Shown: one piece after another, positions 12,141 through 23,996 of the stretch | How positions within the stretch are numbered: the stretch's first letter is position 1 | How the letters are laid out: each line of letters starts with the position of its first letter | Origin: Cymbidium sinense | Lineage: Eukaryota; Streptophyta; Magnoliopsida; Asparagales; Orchidaceae | Direction: 5' to 3' | Assembly: GCA_021442155.1 (NCBI GenBank) | Contig: CM038214.1 | Span: forward strand, 319,126,719-319,190,718 | DNA length: 64,000 bases | Program-made: the position numbers and the translations under genes | Notes under the pieces: model-generated | The model's input: the letters and a program-made list of their open reading frames with translations, nothing else | Database searches by the model: none | Told to the model about the DNA's origin: nothing

Positions 12141-15100
12141 TACATCCTAAAGAATGAGATCCCTCAGGAATACTCTCGATTAAGGTAAATAATCATTATC
12201 TCCAAAGATTTCAATAGGTAGGACAATCAATCGATTAGTTTGTTTCAAAAGGTCAAATGGGATTGTTCAAAAAGAGGAGTTAATATCGAAGCCAAAGGAA
12301 AATAAGTAGGAGATGTTCACGATGCTAGGAAACCTAGAGAGCATCTCAAACTATCCTATGGTTAGGCTTTATATTTATTGTAATTGAATTATTCATTTGA
12401 GTTGAATTTTTATTAGAAGCATAGGACTTATGATTCCATAAATTATGGAAATTCCTAAGAGGTGAGGATTTATGCTTATGGCCCATGGAAGGGAGAAGCA
12501 ACCTCAAAACTTAAATCTAGGGAGCTTTGGCAAGGGTTGAAAGCATGACCTAAATCTAAGGTAAAAAAATGGGTATTTGGTTTGCCTCCATAAGAGAGGG
12601 AAAACCACCCGACTGCTTGGACTTACAACTACCTGGGGGTGGCTGCCAACTAACTCCTCCTATGATTTTAAATTCATATAGGTAAGTCATATGCTTTATG
12701 GAAGATATCTGGGTTGTTATTTATTTAGAAAGAGACTAAGTCAATAACACACTCCCTAAAGAGACTAGATCATGTAAGGGCATGCTTCAAATGACCTAAA
12801 TGCATGAAAAATGAGATTATTGGCCAAAATCAGTGAGAAGGGAGGAGCTGCGTTTCCACCATAACTCTCAAAGGTCAAGCCAAGTTTCTCTAGTAAAGGT
12901 GGAAACCCTCCAATAAAGAGTGAAAATAATATGCATTTGTGCATGATGTTATAAAAGAAATACTCATCTAGCTAAGGGGTTGCTAACTCTTTTATCTTGA
13001 TTTTTAACCTAAGGTTTAAGTGAGGTTATGAGTTTTTTATTTTAATTTTTGGATTGTTAGATTTGGTAGAAGATTTATTTTTCCCTAAGAGCCTAATCCA
13101 CATCTAGGCCATACATCAAGTAAGGAAGAAACTATGAAAAAGATGCCATCTTAATGCACAAGTTAGACAAATCATCAATCAATTTATAAAGCTAACGGAA
13201 AAGAGTAAGAGGCCATTTGTGGTCGAGCATCACTGCACAAACCTGAGAAAAAATTGGGTAGCCAAGCTCTACCCTTATACAACCTAGATTACAAATGAAT
13301 TAAGTACAATTAAGCAAGGAATTCTTTGTTATGGGGGTCTTCAAGCTTCATTTCTTCATTCTTCTTTTCTTCTTTCTTCTTCTTTTCTTTCTTTTGGATG
13401 GGATGAAGGTGGTTTCTCCAAAGGCTTCACATGGTACATAAGGTGTAATCCTATGATCAATGCTCATCCTAATCCCCATAACAATCATTCCAAAATCCTA
13501 ATTGCAAAAATTTCATGAAAAGGAAAGGTAAATCTAGCTAACATCGACAAAATAGATATTAGCTAAAAAAACACACAAATCCCAAGCATGTATATTGGAC
13601 TTATCACCCCACACATGGGTGACTAAGTCCACTTGACCTATTGGATTATGCTTAGGGGTATAAGCACCTACACAACAAAAGCATTTTATTTTTTATTTAT
13701 TATAGCGCCCTTAAGCACAATCCCCTGTAGAAAATAATGATTAGACTAAATCATCTTATCATTCATTCTATGCACATTCACCCTAACATTCAGACTAAAA
13801 CATATATCACAAAACAAAAGTAAACATCAAGCCATGCACCACCCTAACCTAAAGCTAGAAGTGGTGACTTAATCTAAATGTGTGTGTTTTAGAAGGTTTG
13901 TGTGGTATGCTTAACTATGGCTTTAGGGTTTGTATTTTCTAAGTGTGGAAGTGTTCAACTTAGAGGATGGTTTCATTTATGTTATTTTACTAATTTGGGT
14001 TGATTTTATTTTGTTTTTTTTATTTGGTTTGAATGAATCCTACAATTAATTATTAAGTTTTAAAGAGAGGGAAGAGAGAAGAGAACTTCTCTTTCCTTCC
14101 CTACCTTAAGTAATTTCTAAAGTAGATTCATGTTTAGTTTCATTTAGTGATGTTTTATTATGTGTTTTAATTAATCCAAAGTTTAGATGAACTCTAAATA
14201 AACTTATTCAAAAAGAGAGGCATTTTAAGATTAAGTAAAGTGAACTAAATTCACAAAACACACATCACTTCATTTCCTTCCCAACATGTATAACATGCAT
14301 ATGGATGAATCCTAAGCATATATATACATACAAATGAGAATGTTTAGCACACTTTATAATGAATTCTAAGTAGTTTACTTAAGAAAATTTGAATGCATAT
14401 GATGCATGATTTTCATTAAGTAGAAAAATGGTCTCTTATCCAATTTTCACATGCACATATGAATGTATGAAAGGCATAAGTGAGTACGATGCCATTATTA
14501 ACCAGAGGTGTAAGGTACAAGACCTACTTAGGGCTACTTAAAGCCTCATAATCTTGGGGTTTTCTAGACTAATATACCACTTTCCTTAAATACAAGCATA
14601 TGTACAAAAGAAATGAATGGAAAAGAAAGGATGCAAAAGTTTGTTATTTTTTTATTTTTGTTTATGCAATTTATATGTACAAGTGTAGGTATCCTTCTTA
14701 AGTAATAGCATAGGAATGAATAAGAGATGGAATTAGGCAAGTGTTATATTCTTTTCAAATGAACTAAACACTTTACCAAATCATATTCAAAACTATACTA
14801 AAAGCGGGGAGAAGGAAGACTACACCAAGCACATCCTTATATTTTACTCACTTGCAAGCTCATTAAAAAAAATATAAGTAACACACTTTCAGTTTTGGTA
14901 ACTGATTCATATTTTGAAAATATTTTGTATTTAATAGTGATAATAGCCACTCATATTTCTATTTTAGTTAAAACATGCAATTTGACATAAAAGAAAATAT
15001 TTCACTTTCATTTTAATTTTTGAAAAGAATGAATGTATGAAATTCATATGGCATACACATTTACCATGTTGGGAAGGAACTAAAATGATGAAAGCATGTA

Positions 15101-15300
15101 AACACATTCACCCCAATTAATTCCTAAAGATAATCTTATGAAATAAGAAAGCTTAAAGCAAATCAAATTATTTTAAAGAAGGTTTGGTTTTATTCTGAGT
15201 TTGATTTAATTTGAGAAATGTGAGGTGAGTTTGCTGTTCTTAACCCATTCCCACAGGTGTATGATATTTAAGTTCAATTTCTAGATGATTAGATCCATTT
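12141..15300. other. Non-coding left part of the nested insert
   Basis: No gene or recognisable domain is visible on either strand. It is AT-rich and lacks long ORFs. A pyrimidine-rich tract of TTCTTC/TTCTTTC lies at about 13345-13400, and there is a TTAGGGTTT-containing stretch near 13920. The part from 13860 resembles untranslated or LTR-type sequence. It has no second copy in the window. Confidence 0.4.
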
Positions 15301-16195
15301 TATATTTTGATTAGGTTAAGGTATGAATTAAGTACATTAATTACCCCTTACTTATACCACCTTAGCATATTTAATCAAGTAATCATGAGCCAATGAGATG
15401 ACATAAAACCTCACAAGGAATTTAAATTTGCAATGCACCTAGGAAGAAATGGCCTATTGCAATTTGGCTCATGATTAGTCATTAATTAAACTAAGGGGTT
15501 TATCTTAATTAATTTCATAACCACTCTCACACATGTGAGTTGGATTTTGATTTCCTTAGTTTAATTAGGCTCTTAAACACCTAAGCATCTATCCAAAATA
15601 GATTAATTAAGTTATAAAAAGTTTTAGAATTTTATGAAATTAATTAAGGTGGTACTTAGTGAATTAACACTTAATTAGGAATGGATTAAAGAAGAAAAGG
15701 GGGTTTAGGGAATACCTCAAGAAAAATATAACAAAATTATTTTCTAAACCTCACATTCACTTAATCAAAACTTAATTGACTCAATCAGAGTGTTAAACCA
15801 CTAACTATACCCTTAATTAAGCTTAATTACATTAAGGTAGTAATTAAGGAATGAACTAGCAATTCCCTTACTTAACCCACTAATAAATCCCAAGAAAATT
15901 AGGGGAGGTAGGAGTCATCCCACTAATTTAGCACAAAAGGTTTAGGATTAATCAGAGGAGTAATTAAAAGGTAATTAATAAATTAACATTCCTAATAAAA
16001 CCTAAATTTAGAAAAAAAAATTCTATTCAAAATCCATTGAAATTAATTTTAAAATATTCTATGTTCAATTATCGTTAATATGTATTTTATTTCATATTTT
16101 TCTAATTTTTCTACACTTAGATAAGGATTTTAGAAGGTTTGGTGATTAATTTAGAATTATTTAAAGCTTAATTATATTATGAATCTCATCGGTGC

Positions 16196-16232
16196 CACGT
16201 GTGCCACTGACGCGGCACGTGCTTTACACGTG
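16196..16232. promoter_or_regulatory. Triple CACGTG (G-box) cluster
   Basis: Three CACGTG cores lie at 16196-16201, 16216-16221 and 16227-16232 in a GC-rich patch. The last two form near-palindromic GCACGTGC and ACACGTGC halves separated by a few bases. Block A keeps only one core (861-866). In an LTR this could be a promoter or enhancer site for bZIP/bHLH factors. No TATA box or start site can be assigned with confidence. Confidence 0.4.
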
Positions 16233-17509
16233 CTGTAACGAGATTGGGTATTTAACCTATCACATTATGGTGCCATGTGGCGGCGGTGATACACGCTTTC
16301 TCCTCGGTCATCCAATCAAGAATCAGATGGCTGAGATTAAAGCCGTGGATCTGAGGGAGGAATATGTATATATTACACATTTTAATCTCAACCTTCTATC
16401 CAAAATGTGCAGATGGACGGCTAGAGATCCATCCATTTTGCTCTCTGTGAGCCATGGACACAATCCATGTTTGAAGCCATGATCAAAGCTCGATTGAGCT
16501 CGAATTGGGATGAAACTCAACCCACACCATCAACATGCAACCTAGATCACATCAAAAGATTAAGATTCTATGGGATTAACATTCACTTCACAAAGATCCA
16601 AACTGTAGCTAGATTAAGGTCAAAAAATGGCTAACCTCACCAAAGGTGATCACCATCGATTCCTTGAGAAGCTTCTCAGTTGAGGAAGCTTTCTTGAAGG
16701 TTTGAGCTCTTGAGGTTGAGTGGATGCTTCTATGGATAAACCCCCTTTTCCTTGAGCTCGATCTTGATCAAGATGGCTCCTCCCTTGCTTTAGGAACTTA
16801 GGAAAGAGTTTGGGTGAGCTTGATTGAGGTCCCTGAGGGAGTGTACAAAAGGAATTGCACTAGTTTTGAGTGTGGAGTGAGTTGGATCTTCAATGGAGGT
16901 CCCTTATTTCAAGATCTAAAAATTAAGAAATGAAATTTTGAGATCACTCTAGGAAACTTGGAGAGGATGAGGAATTGCTTCTTTGGCTATCATAAGTTCA
17001 ATCAAATTGAGGAATGTTTAGTTTGAAATGAATTAGGGGGAGTATATCTCCCCCTTTGGCAATCGACGGTCGAAGCTTGCCATGCCATTTTGGATCAACT
17101 ACCTTAATTTAGTGAGTTTGTTAGGCTATTAGATGAGTCATTGAGTTCGATTTGGCCAGAGGAGTGGGAAGGTGAACTCCCCATGTGCTCAAAACAAGTG
17201 GAGGCAAGATTCCCATGTGGCCATTTCAAGGGGAGTGGTCGGTTTGACTATTGGGCTAGGTTGGGCTGACCCAAAACCATTGGGTTGGGTGCACCACCCT
17301 CCCTTGTGCTCAGTTGATCCACTAGGAGAGTGCCAAGTGTGTATGAAGAAGATTTGACCAAATTCCAAGTGGAATTGACCAAATATTTACCTTATGGATT
17401 AAGGGTAAAATTGTCATTTGACCTTGATTTCAGTTTGGGTATGTTTGATATAATGAGAAAATAGGTTTGGCCAAGTTTCATTAAATTTGAAGTTGGTTTG
17501 ATGTGATTT

Positions 17510-18350
17510 GGCTCATGTTGACTCATTTAGGTCAAAATGGGTCAACTTGGGTGAAGTTGACCAAGTGGTCAAATTGGGTCAAACCAAGGGTTGGGTCAAG
17601 TTTATATGACCATTTGAATTGTTTTGGTGGCTTTGGTTTGATTCAATTTGGTTTAGGTTTGAATTTGGTTCATATGACTTCATTTAGGATAAATGGGTCA
17701 AGTTGAGCAATTTCACCCATTTGACCTATTTGAGCTAGGTCATGGGTAGGTTTAGGTTTGGTTGGTCATATGAACTGGATTAGTATCATTATTTCCAATC
17801 AATTTTGGTTAAGTTTGAATTTGGCTTAATATGACCTTTAGGTCAAGTTGGGTTCAAGGTCAATTGGGCTAGGTTAGGTCTAGTTGGCAAATTGAGGCTT
17901 TGGTCAAGTTCAATAAGTGATTTAGAATGAACTTGACCTATTGGTTTCAATCAATTTGGCCTAGATCAAATTTTGACACATTTTGACTTTTTAGGTCAAG
18001 TTTTGTCAACTTGGGTCAAGTGGCCAATTAGGCTAGGTCAGACTCAAATGTTGACTTGGTCAAGTTCAAACATTGATCATGATTGGACTTAGATCATTGG
18101 TTTCAATCAATTTGGCCTATGATGGATTTTGGCTATGTTGGGTTTCATTTGGCTAAGTGTTGACTTGGTCAACCCTTAGGTTTGACTTAACCCAATTTGA
18201 GTGATTGATCATCATCTCATGATGCTTGTTGATCATGATGAGGCTTAGTTGAGTTGATTCAATTCAATTTGGTTAGGATTAGAATTTGGCTCATAAGGTA
18301 CTTTAGGTCACTTTGGGTCAAGTGAGCCTAAGTGGGTCAAATGGCTTGGT
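17510..18350. repeat. TTGACC/GGTCAA-rich cluster in the insert
   Basis: This is the insert's counterpart of the cluster at 2050-2960, with alternating GGTCAA and TTGACC at short irregular spacing. It is collinear with block A. Short ORFs here translate to repetitive Trp/Asn/Gly-rich peptides and are not genes. Confidence 0.6.
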
Positions 18351-18689
18351 AAAAGCTTGAATTGAATTTGATTGAACTCACATATGGACTTATGATTGAA
18401 ATATAAATCCATTTGCAAGTGGTTTGAAGTCAAATGCATTTTGATTCATTTGACAATTTCAAGTTCAAAGGGTGAACATGAAATGGATTTTGGCTTTTGA
18501 ATTGAGTTTTGGTTAAGTGATTGAAGTTTGTATTTATATTTGGATTCATGATTGAAGGATTGATTGAATCATGAATAACAATCAAGAGTTTGGCTTGATT
18601 TGAAGTTGATTTAGCTAAGTTTAAGAATTTGAATTGAAAGGCTTAGGTTGGATTTTGATTTAATTTGAGTTTGATTTTTGGAGTTGGTT

Positions 18690-19330
18690 TTTGGTTGTTT
18701 GAATTTATATTTCATTTATATGTGTGAATATAAATGAGAATATAAATGGGTCATGAGAAAATTTCATGAGTTTGAAGTGATTTGAACATGATCTAGGCTA
18801 AGTCCTTAAGAAAAAATCAAGGTGACTTAGGAAAGATTTGTGAATTGATCTTGAATTTTGGATTTAATTTGATTGATTTGAATTTATATTTCATTTATAT
18901 ATGTGAATATAAATGAGTTGTGAGAAAATTTATGAATTTGAATTGATTTGAAGATGATTTTTAGGCTAAGTCTTTAAGAGAGGAATTTGAATTAGGAATT
19001 TGAATTTTGGATTTGATTTGAATTTATATTTCATTTATATATGTGAATATAAATGAGAATATAAATGAGTTATGAGAAAATTTCAAGAATTTGAATTGAT
19101 TTGAAGATGATTTTTAGGCTAAGTCCTCAGGAGGGAAATTAAAGGACTTAGGCAAGATTTGGAATTTGGAATTTCAACTTGGAATTTGATTTGAATTTAT
19201 ATTTCATTTATATATGTGAATAAATGAGAATATAAATGGGTTATGGAAAAATTCATGAATTTGAATTGATTTGAAGATGATTTTTAAGCTAAGTCCTTAA
19301 GAGGGAAATTAAGGACTTAAGAAATATTTA
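18690..19330. repeat. Tandem palindrome modules in the insert
   Basis: CATTTATAT/ATATAAATG inverted repeats start at 18713, 18892, 19032 and 19205 (spacing 140-179). They are separated by a shared GGCTAAGTCC segment, as in block A at 3324-3843. Confidence 0.65.
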
Positions 19331-19709
19331 GAATTTGGAATTTCAAACATGGGTTTCACTCATGGATTTCAATCATGGGCTTCAATCCTATGGCATTGAT
19401 TTGAGTTTGGAGAAAATCAATAAGGCTAAAATTGATGTAGGTTTCATGTTGATTTGATTTGGAGTTTAACTTGAAGGAAGGAAGGAAGGAAGTAAGGAAA
19501 GTGGTTCAAGCTATAGGGTTGGTAGATTTTCCTAACACTCCTAAGGCATGACCTATTCCTGTGGCTAACTCTTCTAATTCTCCAGGGTTAGGTTAAGTGT
19601 CCACCTAATCACTAGATGTGTCTTAGGACTAAGGATATATTAAAGTCTAAGAGGTGTCATATGTCTAAAATGGAGGGGTTGAGAACCCATTCCAAAAATG
19701 AGGTCAACA

Positions 19710-19714
19710 ATCTC
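19710..19714. repeat. Right target-site duplication ATCTC
   Basis: This matches 11774-11778 and directly follows the CAACA end of the insert. Pol homology resumes here (CCCAACGGAGAATACTAG against CCCAGTGGTGAATGCTAG in copy 2). Confidence 0.8.
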
Positions 19715-20280
19715 CCAACGGAGAATACTAGTGTTCCTTAAGTTCATGATTTATTCATCAGGGAGGTCATCACTAAGCAGGGAGTCAGCAAAAATGGGGT
19801 GTGCTACTAAGAAATCTGCTAGTGCCTATCCTTTGACCACATGGAGGGGTATGAATGTGATATCAAACTATGATAAAATCATGGACCAAGCGCCTACCGT
19901 CTAGATAGCGTCGGTCGTGTCATGAGATATTACAATGGATTGGTCCTAGAGATCATATTCACTTTATGAGAAAGCATGTAATGCCATAGCTTTTGGGATG
20001 CAAAGATTAAAGCTAGGCAGTTCTTTTCAATAGGTGGGTAGTTTTCCTCAACAGGGATTAGATAATGATTGAGATAGTAAAGTGCATTCTCTTTCCCTTC
20101 ATCATTAGTTCGAGCCAACAAAGCACCTAGGGAGTCATCTGATGCAACAATATATAATATCAATGGCTTGCTTGGGATAGGCCGGTGGCATCATCGGTAG
20201 TGCTTGATGTCTTCAAAAGCATGCTGGCACTTATCATCCCACTTGAACTTAGCATCCTTTTTGACAAGTGCTAAGAATAT
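19715..20280 (-). pseudogene. Gypsy-type RNase H of Tat pol, copy 1
   Basis: This is the ordinary RNase H that follows RT in Ty3/gypsy polyproteins and degrades the RNA strand of the RNA/DNA hybrid. The open frame 20163-19930 reads ILYIVASDDSLGALLA, then KENALYYLNHYL, NYPPIEKNCLALIFASQKLWHYML, matching the family pattern (S-x-x-ALGALL, Y-S/L-N-H, E-K-x-C-L-A). Sequence between 20280 and 20164 continues it in another frame (CDDKCQHAFEDIK-like). 19715-19929 is the linker to the second RNase H, and the insert sits just beyond. Frameshifts make it a relic. Confidence 0.8.
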
Positions 20281-21240
20281 CTAGCATCTTCCTGATTGCT
20301 TGGAAATGAAACCTCTTAGATACACCAACCACCCTTGAAATGATTTGAGTTGGGTTAAACTTTTAAGGGGTGGCATTTTTAAGATAGCCTTGATCTTCTC
20401 CATATCAATTTCTATCCCATGGTGTCGGGCAACAAACCTAAGGAATTTCCCTAAAGCTACTCTGAATGCACACTTCAGGAGATTCATTTTAAGGTTAAAT
20501 TATCTTAACCATTCAAGAACTACTCTCAAGTCAAAGAGTTGGTATTCCTTTTCTTTACTTTTGACTACAAGATCATCAACATAAAATTCAACTTGATGAT
20601 GAACGAGTTCATTGAAGATCCGAGTCATGGCCCTAGTATGTAGCCCATTTTAAGGGAAATGCATGACCTTATAATAATAGATTCGAGGTTCAAAAGTAGT
20701 ATTTTTTCATCCTCGGGGATCTTAATTTGGTTGTAAATGACCCATCCATGAAAAAGAATACTACATGAGATGAGGCAATGCCTACCATTAACTAGTATAG
20801 GAAGTGAAAATTCATCCTTAGGACATGCTTTATTTATATCCCTAAAATTGATGCATATGTGAATTTGGCCATTCTTTTTCTTAACCGGAATGACATTGGC
20901 CAACCAGGTGGGATATTTTTCTTCCCTAATAAATCTAGCATCGATCTATTTCTTGATTTCAGAAATGACCTGTTGTTCAATGTCTAATCATATGCGTCTA
21001 GGAGCTTGCTTAATAGGGTTAAAGCATTAGAATTTATTGCTAGTTTGTGGACTACTACGTCAAGAGATAAATCGAGCATTTCCTCATAACTCAACGCAAA
21101 GCAGTCCTTAAACTCATTCAATAACCTAACTAAGTCATTATTTTCTTCTTCATTCAACAAGGAACTAATATATGTCAGGTGTGGATCTTCTTTTGTTCCT
21201 AAGTTGATTTCTTTGAGTTCGTCGATGGTTGATCTGATTC
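20281..21240 (-). pseudogene. Reverse transcriptase of Tat pol, copy 1
   Basis: This is the RT domain of a Tat-type Ty3/gypsy element. From 21240 downward a linker reads DELKEINLGTKEDPHLTY and NEFKDCFALSYEEML, the usual lead-in to RT in this lineage. The palm begins at 20903 with ANVIPVKKKNGQIHICINFR and DINKACPKDEF. The YVDD active-site codons are intact at 20572-20583, out of frame with the neighbouring open segments. The thumb follows: MNLLKCAFRVALGKFLRFV and LKSLTQLKSFQGWLVYLRGF (20487-20281). At least three frame changes separate these pieces. Confidence 0.85.
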
Positions 21241-21339
21241 TTGTTCAAACTCTGGCGGTGCTTCTTTGACTTCAAGCTCATTTGGGTCATCTGAAGTTTC
21301 TAAACACACCTCCTCACATGAGTTAGCATGATTTGAAAA

Positions 21340-21600
21340 TAACATAAGTTGTAATTAACTATGGAGGCTTGCCATCATAGGGAACTTAAGAACTTGGTTT
21401 AATATAAACCCTACTTTATTCATCTATGTAAAGTAGGGGAAAAATCTCTGGTACATTCGTAGACCCATCATGCCTTAAAAATCCTTATTATGTGATTAGG
21501 TCCATTATAGGCTAATGCCTCTATCTTTGAGATAATACATCATACCTCAATGTTGTACCTGATCATCTCAAAAAGTACCCCCACATTACGTGGTCCCCCA
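21340..21600 (-). pseudogene. Tat pol linker between protease and RT
   Basis: Read on the minus strand this gives a KDF-GMMGLRMYQRFFPYF and NKVGFIL pattern. That resembles the glycine-rich linker (GMGLG...QG...GLG) found between protease and RT in Tat elements. Stops interrupt it. The same segment is found in opposite orientation inside the nested insert at 11890-12140. Confidence 0.55.
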
Positions 21601-21739
21601 CAATACATCCAAAAATAAACACCATAAGGCCCTCTCACCATGTTCAACGAATCCTCTGAACATCATCCTTTCTTTTTGGAGTTGGGAAAACAAGTTTGTT
21701 GAGAGCTACATCAAGAACATCACCCCTATTGAGAAGTAT

Positions 21740-22045
21740 GAAATGGTCCCAGACAATAGCTTCTTTCAAGCAATGACTTCCTCCTTATTTGCTTTACTAC
21801 TAGAAAATTTATCTGAGAGGGTGAAAAATGAGAGCATTATTCTAAAATATTCAAAAAGTTTTGAGTTATGCAAAGATGGTATAATAGTGGAAGGTGAATC
21901 TACACCTATAAAGGTTCTTACACTCATAATGTTGATGGATACACAGGTCAGCAACCTGGATAGCTATATTTGCCAATCCAATGTAAAGAGGTGATTGTGT
22001 AATCCCACAGGAGTAAGTCTTCATTGCTGAATGTAACTCCTAAGA
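21740..22045 (-). pseudogene. Aspartic protease relic of Tat pol
   Basis: Minus-strand frames show a VTFSNEDLLL segment (about 22040) like the ITFTDEDLPPEG lead-in of Tat proteases. The frame opening at 21954 gives SINIMSVRTFIGVDSP, the segment after the catalytic D-x-G. The catalytic region itself reads A-D followed by a frameshift, so no D-[ST]-G is present in one frame. A 134-residue plus-strand ORF over 21590-21994 is a shadow of this relic. Confidence 0.55.
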
Positions 22046-23996
22046 TGTCCTTTGAGTTGCATGCCTTCTCTTTAGTAGTGGTCAGTTAAGCTAAACATAT
22101 CTCTAGATCAAGTAAGGCCTTGATTAGAGATTCCCTCATCTCTTTGGATAAGATAAGGGCGTCGTATATGCTTAACTTAGCTGGAAGCTTTCTAAGGTGA
22201 GCTAAGACATTGTAATCAACTCTGGCCTATCTGCTCACTAGAACCAATGATATGCTTACCCTTATCCTGAGGTGCTACCCTAGGAGGTAGAACTTTGCCA
22301 CTATGTAGATTGACTTTAGTGACTTGTTGGAATGATGAGCTTGTGGAAAGTTCTACCTTCTCATCGAGCATACCTACAGCTTCTCCTATGAGATCCTCAG
22401 AGTCAGTTGACTCCAAGTCAATCTCAAGAGGCGAACTTGATTAATTCAAAGAAGGATAGTTCGACTCTGAATTAGAAAAGAAAGAATCGAAACTACTAGA
22501 GCTATTATTTTTATATAGACTCGAAGAGCTTTAATAGGAATATAAGAGCATTAGAAATAGACAATCAACTTTCTTCATTAATTTCTTTTTTGGGTGAAGG
22601 TACATGATATAAATCAAGTAATGTAAGTGTAGTAAGGGATTTGGTACCCTTATCCACAGATACAATGCTCCTTCTAGTAGATGAGGAGCTAGCAGAAGAG
22701 ATGGTAGCTGCAATGGTGGAGGGTGTACTAGACTCGTTTGGTGGCTGCACTATTGGACTATCCCGGGCAAGTATGGTGAGCTGTTGTTGCTGTTGGTCTG
22801 TCACTCTCCCCTAGTTGTCCTTTGCAATTAGCAAACCTTCCGTGGTGTTGGAGGTTTGAGATATTTTAGGCACTTGCAAGGAAAGCTTCTTGATCTTAGA
22901 AATGATCTTCTTAGAGATTTGAGATAGGGAGATATCCTAACCTTCTTTGGTTTTAAAAGGATTGCAAGTATCCCCAAGGATTACTCTAATAGAACTGGAT
23001 GGTTTTTCTAATAAGTATTTCTTAGGGATAAATATGGCTCCCAACTTGTAGCTGTGCTTAAGCTAGTCCTTTAAAGTGATACAATCCTCTAAGATATGGC
23101 CTAACATGTGGTGGTAGGGGCAACATCTAGGATCATCGTGCTTGCCCACTTTCTCTGGCCTCTTAGGCTCTAAGAACTGAAAGTCAGGATTCTTTAAGAG
23201 ATTCTTAAATATTTTACAAACTATCTCTATTTTGAATGAATATGGCTTATTTAATCTATTGGCAAGAGTAGGTGGAAAGTAGCTACCTTACAATGGATAT
23301 GAATACCGCTGCTGGGTAGGCTACTGAGGTGGTGGAAATGGTCATTATGGCAGCTACGGTGGCCGGTATGATGGTCGATGTGGTGGAAGAGGAGGTGGCA
23401 AAGGAGGCTGTTGAGCTCGTAGTCTCTCATACTGCACTCTAGCTGGCTACTTCCCTCTATCCACTGACACAACTGTCCCTGGCTTCTTCTCAAATACCTT
23501 TTGTAGCTTGGGCCTAGATGATTGGTCAGGAAATTGTTTAGCTTCCTCTTGTAGGCTAGCCACCTTGTTGATTAATTTCGCAAACATTTAGATGGTAAAG
23601 CTCTTAAGCATGAAGATGATCGGCCCATGGATATTCTTGAGAAGAATCTCAATGACATGCTATTCGAATAGTTGTGGTTCACATTTCATGCTCAGGTTGT
23701 GCTACCTGGGAATTTAATCCACAAGGGACTCATTGAGTTTCTATTTCTCTACAATGAGGTCACCTACAGTCACCCTCTATTAGAGCTCCGGCAAACCTCT
23801 TGGTGAAGAGGTGCTCCAACTCAGCAAAAATCTTCACCAAACTGTTGGGCTGTTCAGCATACCAATCAAATGCAACACCTCACAGACTACTAACTAAAAG
23901 GCGAAGAGGGGTGGGTTCATGTTACAGCAACTCTAAAATTATGCAATGTGTTATTGTGGGTTTCCACTGCCATCAAAAATATTGAAGGATAGTGGC
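22046..23996 (-). pseudogene. Gag relic of Tat copy 1, 5'-truncated
   Basis: This is the capsid/nucleocapsid region of the gypsy element. Reading from 23996 downward: LPLSFNIFDGSGNPQ (the FDG-DP motif of plant gypsy gag), AFDWYAEQPNSLVKIFAELE, then LFTKRFAG. A proline/histidine-rich stretch follows at 23500-23250. The zinc knuckle CPYHHMLGHILEDC (CX2-3H...GH...C type) is at about 23085-23130. Below it lies a Gln/Ser/Thr-rich linker (MTDQQQQQ at 22804). The N-terminal part of gag is absent: telomere-like repeats begin at 23997, immediately next to the FDG segment. Several stops break the frame. Confidence 0.75.

Larger units (their letters stand above)
15300..19560. repeat. LTR-like block inside the insert, homologous to block A
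   Basis: It is collinear with 1-4190 and, from about 16550, with block B. It carries the same ordered landmarks: the GAGCCAATGAGATGACAT segment, the CACGTG patch (16196-16232), GGGGGAGTATA (about 17038), the TTGACC cluster (17510-18350), the palindrome modules (18713-19205), and the closing CTAAGGCATGACCTATTCC segment (about 19540). It continues to the insert end at 19709. AAGG/GGAA tetranucleotides repeat at about 19475-19500. Confidence 0.7.
11779..19709. mobile_element. Nested 7931-bp TG...CA insert, probable giant solo LTR
   Basis: The insert begins TGGTAAAATT and ends GAGGTCAACA, is flanked by ATCTC on both sides, and cleanly splits Tat pol when compared with copy 2 near 61725. The right 4.4 kb (15300-19709) matches LTR-like blocks A and B. 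The left 3.5 kb has no counterpart in the window except 11890-12140. I see no second copy of the terminal region inside, so it is not a normal two-LTR element. A solo LTR of about 7.9 kb fits best. An internally rearranged non-autonomous element is possible. If minus-oriented, the LTR starts TGTTGACC at 19709, the same start as the block at 62652. Confidence 0.65.

Noticed and set aside
21590..21994. 134-residue plus-strand ORF, a candidate antisense gene of the Tat element
   Set aside because: The minus strand carries protease-like motifs here (SINIMSVRTF). The plus frame shows no domain and is better seen as a shadow.
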